Source: Actinomadura formosensis NBRC 14204
Lineage (GTDB): Bacteria > Actinomycetota > Actinomycetes > Streptosporangiales > Streptosporangiaceae
Reading direction: 5' to 3'
Assembly (NCBI RefSeq): GCF_001552155.1
Contig: NZ_BCQQ01000078.1
Coordinates: forward strand, 1 to 34,590
DNA: 34,590 bases
Part shown: positions 9,699 to 17,681 of the stretch, one piece after another
How the letters are laid out: each line of letters begins with the position of its first letter
Numbering within the stretch: position 1 is the stretch's first letter
The notes under the pieces: generated by a model
What the model saw: only the letters and a program-made list of their open reading frames with translations
What the model was told of the DNA's origin: nothing
Databases searched by the model: none
Translations under genes and position numbers: made by a program

Positions 9699-10552
9699 CG
9701 GAAGTCCTCGACCCGATCCCGTGCCCACTGCGCGAACGTCCGCGGCGGACTGCCCGTCACGGACTGCGCAGTGGGCAACGGGCCCAGGACACTCGGATCG
9801 AAGTCCTCGATGTCCGCCGGATCGGCCGGATTGCCGTCGTAGTCGGTGAATCCCAGCAGGAAGTCCGCAGCCTCGGCGGCGAATCCCCCGATCCTCATGT
9901 AGATCTCGCGCGCCTCCGCCGGAGTGACCTCCTCGAACCCGACCTCTTCGCCGAGCGCATCGGCGATGGCTTTGACCTGCTCGCGCAAGCTGATCAACTC
10001 CGGACCGTTGATGTCGTACGCCTTGCCGTGATGTCCGTCCTCCAACAAGGCTTTCAGCGCCACATCGGCGACATCCCGCTCGTGCACGGGAAACCAGCCC
10101 GCGTCCGGATTCGCGTCCCGCACCACCCGCTCGGCCCGGATCGACGGTCCCCACAGCGACAGCTTGTTGGCCGCGAACTCACCCGGCCGGAGGTGTGTCC
10201 ACTCCAGACCGGACTCCTCGACGGCGTGTTCGACCGGCGGATGGAATGTCGTGTCGAAACCGCCGGTCACCGCGCCCGATGAGAGCACGACGATCCGCTG
10301 GACGCCTGCTTGCCCGGCACGTTCGACGATCTCCTTCGCCGTCGACGGCTCCGGGAAGAGGAACATCCGGTCCACGCCGTCGAACGGCACAGACTCCGGC
10401 TTGGTGAGATCTCCCTGGACGACCTCAGCGCCGGGCAGTTTGGCCCGCCCCGGGGCCCTGGTCAGCGCCCGTACCTGAACTCCCGCCTTGACCAGGCCTG
10501 TTGTCACGTTCCGCCCCACGTTCCCGGTTGCCCCTGTCACTAGCACTCGCAC
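9695..10552 (-). CDS. NAD(P)H-binding NmrA-family oxidoreductase
   Basis: This 285-residue atypical short-chain dehydrogenase has the N-terminal dinucleotide motif VLVTGATGNVGR (glycines near residues 7-13), then VVQGDLTKPES, IVVLSSGAV and a C-terminal NmrA-type half. Relatives include NmrA/HSCARG-like redox sensors and NADPH:quinone reductases of the QorB type; the substrate is unknown. The GTG start at 10550-10552 follows a near-perfect AAGGAGGA. It is divergent from the TetR gene across 70 bp containing three TACGG half-sites, so it is the likely target of that regulator. The pair sits as intact cargo between decayed insertion-sequence fragments. Confidence 0.9.
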   Translation of the reverse strand: MRVLVTGATGNVGRNVTTGLVKAGVQVRALTRAPGRAKLPGAEVVQGDLTKPESVPFDGVDRMFLFPEPSTAKEIVERAGQAGVQRIVVLSSGAVTGGFDTTFHPPVEHAVEESGLEWTHLRPGEFAANKLSLWGPSIRAERVVRDANPDAGWFPVHERDVADVALKALLEDGHHGKAYDINGPELISLREQVKAIADALGEEVGFEEVTPAEAREIYMRIGGFAAEAADFLLGFTDYDGNPADPADIEDFDPSVLGPLPTAQSVTGSPPRTFAQWARDRVEDFR

Positions 10553-10577
10553 CCGCGTCCTCCTTTTTCGTACGTCC

Positions 10578-10607
10578 TACGGATAAACAATACCGTATCA
10601 TCTACGG
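10578..10607. promoter_or_regulatory. Probable TetR operator between nmrA-like and tetR genes
   Basis: Three 5-bp half-sites, TACGG (10578-10582), CCGTA (10593-10597) and TACGG (10603-10607), fill the AT-rich intergenic gap. The last two form a perfect inverted repeat with a 5-base spacer. Position between divergent genes is typical for a self-regulating TetR protein. Confidence 0.55.
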
Positions 10608-10622
10608 GAAACGGGAGGCCTG

Positions 10623-11375
10623 ATGGAACGCAGCGGTGGCGGAGATCCTCGGGAGACCTTGCGCCTGCTCTGGCGCTCCCCGCAGGCTCGATCGGGTCGT
10701 GGCCGGCCACCAAAGGTCTCCCTGGACAAGATCGTCGCCGCGGCCATGGCATTGGCGGACCGGGACGAACTCGACGCCATGACCATGGACCGGCTCGCCG
10801 GGTCCCTCGGCGTCGGCACGATGACGCTGTATACGCACGTGCCCGGCAAGGCCGAACTGGTCGACCTGATGGTGGATTCCGCCTGGCGGGAACTCGACTT
10901 GACCCCATCGGGCTCGTGGCGTGACCAGATCGAGCACTACGCGAAACAGAACGTGGCCCTGCACGAACGCCACCCGTGGCTGCGCATTGTGTCGACCGTG
11001 CGACCACCCCTCGGCCCCGGATTGCTCGCCAGGGACAACTTCCTGCTGGCTGCTTTGTCCATGACCGGGCTGTCCGCCGCCGAGACGTCTGCGGCGACCG
11101 ACTCCATCGTCACCTTCGTCGACGGCGCGGCCGCCGCCCTTGCCGAACACACCCATGCCGAGCGGATCAGCGGCCAGACCGGCGACGACTGGTGGGCCGC
11201 CCGCCAAGTGTTCTGGGAAACCATCTTCGACCCGGCGCGATACCCGGCGATCGAACAGACCTGGCAGAACGGCGGCTTCAACCGCAACGCGGCCAAGGCG
11301 GCCGCGAACGCGTTCGACCTCGGCCTGCGCGCCCTGCTCGACGGAATCACCGCGATGGCCCAGCGGAATCGATGA
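10623..11375 (+). CDS. TetR/AcrR family transcriptional regulator
   Basis: This 250-residue regulator has a short N-terminal arm rich in arginine (GRGRPPKVSLDKI), then a TetR helix-turn-helix at about residues 33-80 containing DAMTMDRLAGSLGVGTMTLY and THVPGKAELVDLM. The C-terminal ligand domain resembles the TetR_C_1 class of tetracycline-repressor-like proteins, with ALHERHPWLRIV and ETIFDPARYPAIEQ. The ATG at 10623 follows GGGAGG with 5 bases of spacing. It probably represses itself and the divergent NmrA-like gene through the shared operator. Its composition is less GC-rich than that of the chromosome around it, consistent with acquisition along with the flanking insertion sequences. Confidence 0.92.
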   Translation: MERSGGGDPRETLRLLWRSPQARSGRGRPPKVSLDKIVAAAMALADRDELDAMTMDRLAGSLGVGTMTLYTHVPGKAELVDLMVDSAWRELDLTPSGSWRDQIEHYAKQNVALHERHPWLRIVSTVRPPLGPGLLARDNFLLAALSMTGLSAAETSAATDSIVTFVDGAAAALAEHTHAERISGQTGDDWWAARQVFWETIFDPARYPAIEQTWQNGGFNRNAAKAAANAFDLGLRALLDGITAMAQRNR

Positions 11376-11639
11376 TCGCCCGTGTGGTCTCTCACCCCGT
11401 TACCTGGCGGTTGGGACACGTTCGGAAGCGGAAGGCCGTCAAAAGCGCGGGTCGGCCGGGTCGGTGACGGCGGGGGCCTGGAGCAGCAGGTGTCGGCAAC
11501 GGTGCGGGTCACGCCCCACATCTCCCGCGCTCGCTGCATGCTCGTGGAGTTGATCTCCGGGGTGCCCATCAACGACCGGGCAACGAAATCCAGGACCGGC
11601 TTCTTCGCCGAGGCGACCAGATCGGCGAACCAGCCATGG
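11376..11639. other. Unassigned sequence between tetR and the IS701 remnant
   Basis: I find no convincing gene here. Short open frames exist on both strands (for example a plus-strand one ending near 11648), but none has a good ribosome binding site or recognisable motif. It is likely debris from rearrangement, with the join to IS701 sequence near 11640. Confidence 0.4.
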
Positions 11640-12141
11640 AGTCCGTGACGATGTGCGCGGCTATGGGGTGGAACACCTGGGCGACCCCGGCGGTGTGCCG
11701 GTCGGAGACGACACCGGATTTGAGAAGAAGGGGACCTGCTCGGCAGGGGTGCAGCGGCAGTACACCGGCACTGCCGGGAAGATCACCAACTGCCAGAGCG
11801 GGGTGTTCCCGGGTTATGCGGGCCCGCGTGGACGGGCACTGATCGACCGGGAGTCGTATCTGCCGGCCGCCTCCCGGATCGCCGATCCGGACCGGCGGGC
11901 CCGCGCCAAGGTCCCCACCGGCGTGGGTTGTGCGACCAAGCCGCAACTACTGGCCGTGATGATCGAGCGGGCCATCGCCGCCCAGGCACCGTCCGGGTGG
12001 GTGACCGCGCTCACCCGCCCACCGGCCGACACTCACCATATCCAGCGCTGCTCCTGCCGGCGGCTACAACACCAAGCCCGCGCCCGACAACGCCACCACC
12101 AGCAACAACACACCAAAGATCACTAAGTGCGGCTGGAGTAC
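11640..12141 (+). pseudogene. IS701-family transposase remnant (right copy)
   Basis: The reading begins abruptly at DDVRGYGVEHLGDPGG and runs through the catalytic-aspartate block VGDDTGFEKKGT, then SAGVQRQYTGTAGK, GPRGRALIDRESYLP, VGCATKPQLLAVMIERA and PSGWVTAL, all typical of IS701-type transposases. It then jumps to a C-terminal RCSCRRLQHQARARQ segment ending QQQHTKDH and a stop. The N terminus and most of the second half are missing, so it is inactive. Its 3' end is the right 61-bp inverted repeat. Confidence 0.85.
12081..12141 (-). repeat. Right 61-bp terminal inverted repeat
   Basis: It matches the reverse complement of 9251-9311 at 60 of 61 positions and codes for the last residues of the right IS701-type remnant. 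CTAG at its outer edge (12141-12144) is a possible insertion target. Confidence 0.9.
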
Positions 12142-12174
12142 TAGACCGGATAAGTGGGGTTATAGCGTCGGCGG

Positions 12175-12894
12175 GTGCCGCCTTTCGATTTTCTTCTGCT
12201 CGGCGGGCTGGCCGCGCTGGTCGGCGCGATCGTGCAGGGCAGTGTCGGCCTCGGCGTCGGCCTGGTCGCGACGCCGATCGTGACGATGCTGTTCCCGTCG
12301 CTGATGCCGGGGGCGATCCTCGTCGTCGCGTTCGCCCTGCCGTTCGCGACGCTCGCCCAGGAGGTCCGGCACGTCGACACGCGCGGGCTCGGCTGGGCGT
12401 TCGGCGGCCGCCTCGCCGGGACGCCGCTCGGCGCGTGGCTGGTGGCCGCCGTCCCGGACCGCGTCCTCGGCGTCGTGATCGGCTTCGTCGTCCTCGCCGC
12501 CCTCGCCGTGACGACGTGGTCGCGCGAGGTGCCGCGCAACCGCCGCACCCTCGCCGCCGCCGGCGTCATCTCCGGCACCACCGGCACCGCGTCCGGCATC
12601 GGCGGCCCGCCGATGGCGCTGCTCTACCAGCGGGAGAGCGGCCCCCGCGTCCGCGCGACGCTGGCGGTCTTCTTCTGCGGTGGCACGCTGCTGTCCCTGG
12701 TGACCCTCGGCCTCGCCGGGCACCTTCCGGTACGGCAGGTCGTCGCGGGCCTGGGGCTTCTCCCGTTCGTCCTCGCCGGGTTCCTCGCCGCCGGACCGCT
12801 GCGCCGCTACCTGGACGCCGGGCGTCTGCGCGTGGCGCTGCTCATCGTCGTCGGATCGTCCGCGGTGGTGCTGATCGTCCGTAATCTGGTCTGA
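12175..12894 (+). CDS. TauE/SafE (TSUP) family membrane transporter
   Basis: This 239-residue integral membrane protein belongs to the TSUP family, whose members export sulfite, sulfoacetate or related organosulfur anions. Two family half-motifs are visible: GAIVQGSVGLGVGLVATPIV near residues 17-36 and GTTGTASGIGGPPMALLYQ near 132-150. About seven or eight hydrophobic helices can be counted. The GTG start lies 33 bases outside the IS701-type end, so part of its promoter may have been changed by that insertion. It overlaps the next gene by one base (TGATG), suggesting co-transcription with the glycosylase. The substrate is not predictable. Confidence 0.88.
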   Translation: MPPFDFLLLGGLAALVGAIVQGSVGLGVGLVATPIVTMLFPSLMPGAILVVAFALPFATLAQEVRHVDTRGLGWAFGGRLAGTPLGAWLVAAVPDRVLGVVIGFVVLAALAVTTWSREVPRNRRTLAAAGVISGTTGTASGIGGPPMALLYQRESGPRVRATLAVFFCGGTLLSLVTLGLAGHLPVRQVVAGLGLLPFVLAGFLAAGPLRRYLDAGRLRVALLIVVGSSAVVLIVRNLV

Positions 12895-13457
12895 TGCGTC
12901 CCACGAAGGCCGACCTGGAGGCCGCCCGCGACCGCGTCGTCCCCGATGTCCTGCCCCCGGACGGCGGGACGCTGCACATCCTGTTCAGCGGCATCAACCC
13001 GGGCCTCTACTCGGGGGCGACCGGCCACCACTTCGCCCGTCCGGGCAACCGCTTCTGGCCCGCGCTGTACCGCTCCGGCTTCACCGACCGCCTGCTCGAC
13101 CCGTCCGAGCAGGACCTCCTGCCCGGTTACGGCCTCGGCATCACGAACCTGGCGTCCCGCACCACCGCCCGCGCCGACGAGCTGACCGACGCCGAACTCC
13201 GTGAGGGCGGACGCCGCCTGGAGGCCCTCGTCGAGCGTTACCGCCCCGCCTACCTGGCCGTGGCCGGCGTCACCGCCTACCGCACCGCCTTCGGCCGCCC
13301 CCGCACCCGGATCGGCCCGCAGGACGAGATGTTCGGCCCCGCGAGACTCTGGGTCCTGCCCAACCCGAGCGGCCTCAACGCGAGCTGGCCGCTCGACAGG
13401 ATCGCCGCCGAATTCCGCCGCCTCCGCGAGGCCGCCGAAGCGCTCAGAACTCCGTGA
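12894..13457 (+). CDS. mug: G/U mismatch-specific DNA glycosylase (Mug/TDG family)
   Basis: This 187-residue protein removes uracil or ethenocytosine opposite guanine in double-stranded DNA, as known for Mug. It shows the two family motifs: GINPG at residues 33-37, where Asn35 is the catalytic-position residue, and LPNPSGLNAS around 155-164. HHFARPGNRFWPALYRSGF matches the conserved segment after motif 1. Length is normal. Its ATG overlaps the stop of the TSUP gene by one base, and its 3' end overlaps the converging Uma2-type gene by 14 bp. Confidence 0.93.
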   Translation: MRPTKADLEAARDRVVPDVLPPDGGTLHILFSGINPGLYSGATGHHFARPGNRFWPALYRSGFTDRLLDPSEQDLLPGYGLGITNLASRTTARADELTDAELREGGRRLEALVERYRPAYLAVAGVTAYRTAFGRPRTRIGPQDEMFGPARLWVLPNPSGLNASWPLDRIAAEFRRLREAAEALRTP

Positions 13458-14052
13458 GAACCCGCGGGTCGAACCGCACGGTGAACGGCCTGTCCGCCTC
13501 CACCTCGGCCTTCAGCTCTTCCCCCGCTCCCGCTGTGCAGAGCCGCCGATAGGTGGAGGCCCCGTTCTCCAGGACGAAGACCTGGACTTTGGGGTGAGGC
13601 GAGAATTCGACGAGCCAGTACTGAGGAATGCCGAGGGTCGCGTACTCCTTGAGCTTGCGCACCCGGTCGGCGCGTTCGCTGGCGCTGCCCGGAGAGATGA
13701 CCTCGATGACCAGCAGAACCTCCCGGCCCGGAATCACGACCGGATTGCGCTCCACGATCGAGGCACGGGCCACGCTCCTGGGCACCACGAACACGTCCGG
13801 CTTACGGATGCCGCCCGGTGTGCTGATCTCCCATTCGCCGCCGCCGGCGACGAAGATCGTGGCCTTGGCATCCGTCGCGGCCGCTTTGATGATGTCCTGC
13901 ACCTGCATGGCGGCCCAATTGTGGGTTGCGCTCGGGGACAACTCGATCAGCCACCCGTCTTCGAGTTCCAGGCCGCGGCCTTCATCCTCTCGGGCGTGCA
14001 GATCGTCCATCGTGTACGGACCAAAACCGCCATGGTCATGCGCGACGCTCAC
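13444..14052 (-). CDS. Uma2 family (DUF820) restriction-endonuclease-like protein
   Basis: This 202-residue protein matches the Uma2/DUF820 family, predicted PD-(D/E)xK nucleases that are very numerous in actinomycetes and cyanobacteria and mostly without proven function. The N-terminal block PYTMDDLHAREDEGRGLELE, the core GGIRKPDVFVVP, and VLLVIEVISPGS with downstream RVRKLKEYATLGIPQYWLV supply the expected D, E and K positions. I chose the GTG at 14050-14052 (MSVAHDHGG), preceded by GCAGGG, because relatives begin this way; the frame is open to 14085 with a TTG. Its last 14 bases overlap mug. Confidence 0.85.
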   Translation of the reverse strand: MSVAHDHGGFGPYTMDDLHAREDEGRGLELEDGWLIELSPSATHNWAAMQVQDIIKAAATDAKATIFVAGGGEWEISTPGGIRKPDVFVVPRSVARASIVERNPVVIPGREVLLVIEVISPGSASERADRVRKLKEYATLGIPQYWLVEFSPHPKVQVFVLENGASTYRRLCTAGAGEELKAEVEADRPFTVRFDPRVLTEF

Positions 14053-14145
14053 GGCCCTGCTCCCATCAACGGTGCCACAGATCAATGCAGGGACTACGTT
14101 ACCCCGCCCGACTTTCGGGGACTGAGCGTAGCGGTATGTTTACTC

Positions 14146-14568
14146 TCAGGAGGCATTGTTGAGAGCGAACATCGTGTTCACCTCGGTGAGCAGGGTGGGG
14201 TGCGGTTCCCAGAGACCGGGGTGGCCGAGGGCGATGATGGGGCGGGGGAGGGGCCGGACGCCGGTCAGGTGCCAGTGGTGGAAGCCGCGTTCGGACCAGG
14301 GACCGCAGTCGCAGGACCCGTCGCGGGCGGAGCAGACGTCGTCGAGGTCGGCGACGGCGATGACGGCGCCGATGGTGGCGAGCGGGTCGCGGGGGTCCCA
14401 GCCGGCGGCCCGGATGAGCGGGGAGTCGCACGCCTTCAGGTCGACGCGCATGGAGGCGTGGACGAGGAGGGGGCCGCGGTAGGCGGTGGGCAGGCCCTGG
14501 TTCGAGACGGTCTTGCCGCCCCGTGCGATCGCGAATGCCCAGGGCTGCTGAACACTCATCGCCTGCAC
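14146..14568 (-). CDS. ASCH domain-containing protein
   Basis: This 140-residue protein has the ASCH fold signature: MSVQQPWAFAIARGGKTV at the N terminus and TAYRGPLLVHAS, then ATIGAVIAVADLDDV and a C-terminal PHPTLLTEV. ASCH and related PUA-like domains bind RNA or modified nucleosides, and some bacterial members are N4-acetylcytidine amidohydrolases; the role of this one is unknown. The GTG at 14566-14568 follows GGAGG by 7 bases. An internal MSVQQPW methionine three codons on is an alternative start. It lies upstream of the Uma2-type gene on the same strand, 93 bp apart. Confidence 0.82.
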   Translation of the reverse strand: MQAMSVQQPWAFAIARGGKTVSNQGLPTAYRGPLLVHASMRVDLKACDSPLIRAAGWDPRDPLATIGAVIAVADLDDVCSARDGSCDCGPWSERGFHHWHLTGVRPLPRPIIALGHPGLWEPHPTLLTEVNTMFALNNAS

Positions 14569-14841
14569 GCGGTCACCTCCACTGATCGCCCCGTACTCGG
14601 CCGGCCCGGGATCGCCGAGGCCCCGGCGGGACGCCGGTCGCCGCGCGACGATGCCCGAGAGGCTAGGCGCATCTCGGCTGAATTGCCAACGGACGGGTCG
14701 AAAGGTTGATGGGCGTCATGGGACGGCTGCCGGGCCGTTCGATTCCCATGCGGATCACTTTCGATCACCCATGTGACGCCGGAGAAGGGTGTGAGGTTGA
14801 CGTGCCGGAGTGACTACTGCCCGGGGCGCCGTCGCGGCGGC
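14569..14841. other. Non-coding gap between the ASCH gene and idi
   Basis: I see no supported gene here. A minus-strand frame at 14556-14768 has no ribosome binding site or motif. The stretch holds the ASCH promoter and the end of idi. Confidence 0.4.
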
Positions 14842-15420
14842 CTACCAGGCGAGGGCGGGCGGCAACCCGGCCGGCCCGGCGTCCGGCCAGTCCGGCGGGG
14901 CGCCGAGCGGTGCCAGCTCGGCCAGCTGGAGGCGGTACCACGGCGAGGACTCGGGACGTCCGGCCAGCTCCAGGCAGCGCTCCCACGTCCACCACTCGGC
15001 CCACTCGACCTCGTCGGGGTTCGGGTGGACGGGCCCGCCCGCCGGGACGGTGGCGCGCACCACGGGGCAGCGCTCGTGCTCGACGGTGCCGTCCTCGGCG
15101 ACGGCCCGGTACTGGAACCGGGGCAGGACGGACGTCAGCTCCGCGGCCGGGATGCCGAGCTCGTCGCGCAGCCGCCGCAGCACGGCGTCGCGCAGCTTCT
15201 CGCCCGGACCGGGATGGCCGCAGCAGCTCCCCGTCCAGACACCGGGGAACGTCCGCTTGTCCAGGGCGCGCCGGGTGATCAGGACGCGACCCTCCGTGTC
15301 CACCACATAGCAGGAGAAAGCCAGGTGGTACGGCGTGTCCTCATGATGGCTGGTGCTCTTCGGGGCGGTACCGACGGCTTCGTCGTCCGCGTTGAGCAGC
15401 ACGATCTCTTCGACGCCCAT
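14842..15420 (-). CDS. idi: Isopentenyl-diphosphate delta-isomerase, type I
   Basis: This 192-residue Nudix-fold enzyme interconverts isopentenyl and dimethylallyl diphosphates in the cytoplasm. Catalytic Cys67 is in WTGSCCGHPGPGE and catalytic Glu116 in VEHERCPV, matching the positions in the E. coli enzyme. The Nudix-like helix follows (GEKLRDAVLRRLRDELG). The ATG at 15418-15420 is preceded by AGGAAGG. It is divergent from dxs, with 148 bp between starts, so the first MEP-pathway enzyme and the isomerase share one control region. In MEP-pathway organisms Idi is not essential but balances the two C5 units. Confidence 0.95.
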   Translation of the reverse strand: MGVEEIVLLNADDEAVGTAPKSTSHHEDTPYHLAFSCYVVDTEGRVLITRRALDKRTFPGVWTGSCCGHPGPGEKLRDAVLRRLRDELGIPAAELTSVLPRFQYRAVAEDGTVEHERCPVVRATVPAGGPVHPNPDEVEWAEWWTWERCLELAGRPESSPWYRLQLAELAPLGAPPDWPDAGPAGLPPALAW

Positions 15421-15568
15421 GCTGCCTTCCTACCTCATCGACGCCGGAGGGTCGGCCATTTCACGTCCGCGCGGCGGGTGGCGTCCGGCGCGGCGCGGAA
15501 GAACGGGATTAAACTCAGAACGGCCCGAGCCAGGGGAAACCCGGTCCCCGACGGAGGAGTTGAAACGA

Positions 15569-17485
15569 GTGAGCCTGCTGGAGTCGATCAAAGGTCCCGA
15601 CGACCTCAAACGACTGGACGCCGCTCAACTGGCTCGACTCGCGGAGGAGATCCGCGAGTTTCTCGTTCAGGCGGTCTCCAAGACCGGTGGACACCTGGGG
15701 CCCAACCTCGGCGCGGTCGAGCTGACGATCGCGCTGCACCGCGTCTTCGACTCGCCGCACGACAAGATCCTCTTCGACACGGGGCACCAGGCCTACGTGC
15801 ACAAGATCCTCACCGGCCGGCACGACTTCGAGCTGCTGCGCAAGCGCGGCGGGCTGTCGGGCTACCCGAGCCGCGCCGAGTCCGAGCACGACATCATCGA
15901 GAACTCGCACGCCTCGACCGCGCTCTCCTACGCCGACGGGTTCGCCAAGGCGTTCCAGTTGCGCGGCGAGGACGACCGCGCGGTCGTCGCGGTCGTCGGT
16001 GACGGCGCGCTGACCGGCGGCATGTGCTGGGAGGCGCTCAACAACATCGCCGCCGGCGTCGACCGTCCGGTCATCATCGTCGTCAACGACAACGGCCGCT
16101 CGTACTCGCCGACCATCGGCGGCCTCGCGTCCCACCTCGCCGACCTGCGCGTCACCCAGGGCTACGAGAACGCGCTCAACCTCATCAAGAAGACCGTGCC
16201 GAAGGCCCCGGTGGTCGGCAACGTCGCCTACGAGGCGCTGCACGGCATCAAGAAGGGCCTCAAGGACGTCCTGCAGCCGCAGGCCATGTTCGAGGACCTC
16301 GGCATGAAGTACGTCGGCCCGATCGACGGCCACGACGAGGACGCCGTCGAGCACGCGCTGCGCCGCGCCCGCGGGTTCGGCCGCCCCGTCATCGTGCACT
16401 GCATCACCACCAAGGGACGCGGCTACGCGCCCGCGGAGAACGACACCGAGGACTGCATGCACGGCGGCGGCGCGTTCGACCCCGCCACCGGCAAGTTCGT
16501 CACGAAGAAGGGCGGCCCCGCCTGGACGAAGGTGTTCGGCGAGGAGATGGTCGCGATCGGGCGGGAGCGCCGCGACGTCGTCGGCATCACCGCCGCGATG
16601 CTGTATCCGACCGGGCTCGCCCCGTTCGCCGAGGCGTTCCCCGACCGCATCTTCGATGTCGGCATCGCCGAGCAGCACGCCGTCACCTCCGCCACCGGGC
16701 TCGCCATGGGCGGCCTGCACCCGGTGGTGGCGGTGTACGCGACGTTCCTCAACCGGGCGTTCGACCAGGTCCTGATGGACGCGGCACTGCACAGGCAGCC
16801 CGTCACGTTCGCGTTGGACCGCTCCGGTGTGACCGGGGACGACGGCGCCAGCCACAACGGCATGTGGGACCTGTCGATCCTGCAGCTCGTCCCGGGCCTG
16901 CGCATCGCCGTCCCGCGCGACGGGGCCCGGCTGCGCGAACTGCTGCGCGAGTGCGTGGCCGTCTCCGACGGCCCGACCGCGATCCGCTACCCCAAGGGCC
17001 CGGCCGCCGCCGACATCGAGGCGATCGGCAAGGCCGGCGAGATGGACGTCCTCGCCCGCCACGACGGCTCCAACGGCACCCGCGTGCTGCTGGTCGCGGC
17101 CGGCTCGATGGCGGCGCCCGCGGCCGAGGCCGCCGGACTGATCGCCGCGCAGGGCATCGGCGTCACCGTCGTCGACCCGCGGTGGGTGAAGCCGCTCGAC
17201 CCGGCGCTCCTCGACCTCGCCCGCGAGCACACCCTCGTCGCCGTCGCCGAGGACAACGGCCGCACCGGCGCCGTCGGCGACGCCGTCGCCCGGCTGCTGC
17301 GCGACGCCGAGGTGGACACCCCGATCCGCACGTTCGGCATCCCGCAGGAGTTCCTCGACCACGCGTCCCGCGGCGAGATCCTCACCGACATCGGGCTGAC
17401 GCCGCAGGCCCTGGCCCGTGACATCACCGAGTCCATCGCGCGCATCACCTCGGCGGAGGATCACGAGCCCGCGACCTCCGACTGA
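15569..17485 (+). CDS. dxs: 1-deoxy-D-xylulose-5-phosphate synthase
   Basis: Dxs condenses pyruvate and glyceraldehyde 3-phosphate, using thiamine diphosphate, in the first step of the MEP isoprenoid pathway. The 638 residues include the N-terminal TGGHLGPNLG and DTGHQAYVHK, the ThDP/Mg motif GDGALTGG (Asp145), the catalytic-glutamate motif VGIAEQHAVT (Glu368), and DRSGVTGDDGASHNGMWD. The GTG at 15569 (MSLLESIKGPDDL) agrees with other actinobacterial Dxs starts and follows GGAGGAG at 15553-15559; a TTG at 15560 is an alternative but too close to that site. It is divergent from idi. The next gene on the strand is the repeat protein, 196 bp downstream, with its own probable control region. Confidence 0.97.
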   Translation: MSLLESIKGPDDLKRLDAAQLARLAEEIREFLVQAVSKTGGHLGPNLGAVELTIALHRVFDSPHDKILFDTGHQAYVHKILTGRHDFELLRKRGGLSGYPSRAESEHDIIENSHASTALSYADGFAKAFQLRGEDDRAVVAVVGDGALTGGMCWEALNNIAAGVDRPVIIVVNDNGRSYSPTIGGLASHLADLRVTQGYENALNLIKKTVPKAPVVGNVAYEALHGIKKGLKDVLQPQAMFEDLGMKYVGPIDGHDEDAVEHALRRARGFGRPVIVHCITTKGRGYAPAENDTEDCMHGGGAFDPATGKFVTKKGGPAWTKVFGEEMVAIGRERRDVVGITAAMLYPTGLAPFAEAFPDRIFDVGIAEQHAVTSATGLAMGGLHPVVAVYATFLNRAFDQVLMDAALHRQPVTFALDRSGVTGDDGASHNGMWDLSILQLVPGLRIAVPRDGARLRELLRECVAVSDGPTAIRYPKGPAAADIEAIGKAGEMDVLARHDGSNGTRVLLVAAGSMAAPAAEAAGLIAAQGIGVTVVDPRWVKPLDPALLDLAREHTLVAVAEDNGRTGAVGDAVARLLRDAEVDTPIRTFGIPQEFLDHASRGEILTDIGLTPQALARDITESIARITSAEDHEPATSD

Positions 17486-17532
17486 GCCGGGGCCTGCCGG
17501 CAGGGCCTCCGGTAGCGTCCGCCGCCCGGGCA

Positions 17533-17560
17533 ATTGTCCAGAATGAGAGAATTGGACAAT
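17533..17560. promoter_or_regulatory. Operator-like inverted repeat upstream of the repeat-protein gene
   Basis: ATTGTCCA (17533-17540) and TGGACAAT (17553-17560) form a perfect 8-bp inverted repeat with a 12-base spacer, in a locally AT-rich patch 47 bp after the dxs stop. The half-sites TTGTCC and GACAAT are also crude -35 and -10 look-alikes, though 15 bases apart. It is well placed to control the repeat-protein gene; the regulator is unknown. Confidence 0.5.
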
Positions 17561-17586
17561 CGTTGTCATGGGCGGGTCAACATGTG

Positions 17587-17606
17587 TGCAGAAAATCCCC
17601 TCTGCA
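17587..17606 (+). promoter_or_regulatory. Small hairpin in the repeat-gene leader
   Basis: TGCAGA (17587-17592) and TCTGCA (17601-17606) can pair around an 8-base loop in the probable untranslated leader, about 75 bases before the start codon. It could be chance. Confidence 0.25.
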
Positions 17607-17681
17607 GGTAGGAAGTGCGGGCCACGGGTACCGCCGCCAACGAAAGTTGTGCGCCTGCCCACCTGCTCGAAAGGGGATCAC

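Larger units (their letters stand above)
9251..12141. mobile_element. IS701-bounded inserted segment (composite-transposon-like, decayed)
   Basis: A 2.9-kb segment is bounded by 61-bp inverted repeats (9251-9311 and 12081-12141). Each repeat is the 3' end of a degenerate IS701-type transposase copy facing outwards. Inside lie a fragment of an IS630 transposase, an intact NmrA-like reductase gene, an intact TetR gene and about 260 bp of unassigned sequence. The cargo is less GC-rich to the eye than the flanking genes. CTGG (9248-9251) and CTAG (12141-12144) flank the repeats; they could be a mutated 4-bp target duplication. Neither transposase copy is intact, so the segment is probably immobile now. 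Confidence 0.7.

Noticed and set aside
14556..14768. 70-codon minus-strand frame upstream of the ASCH gene
   Set aside because: No motif, no ribosome binding site and poor composition.
15515..17662. 715-codon minus-strand frame antisense to dxs
   Set aside because: Dxs on the plus strand has all catalytic motifs; the antisense frame has low-complexity composition and no motif.
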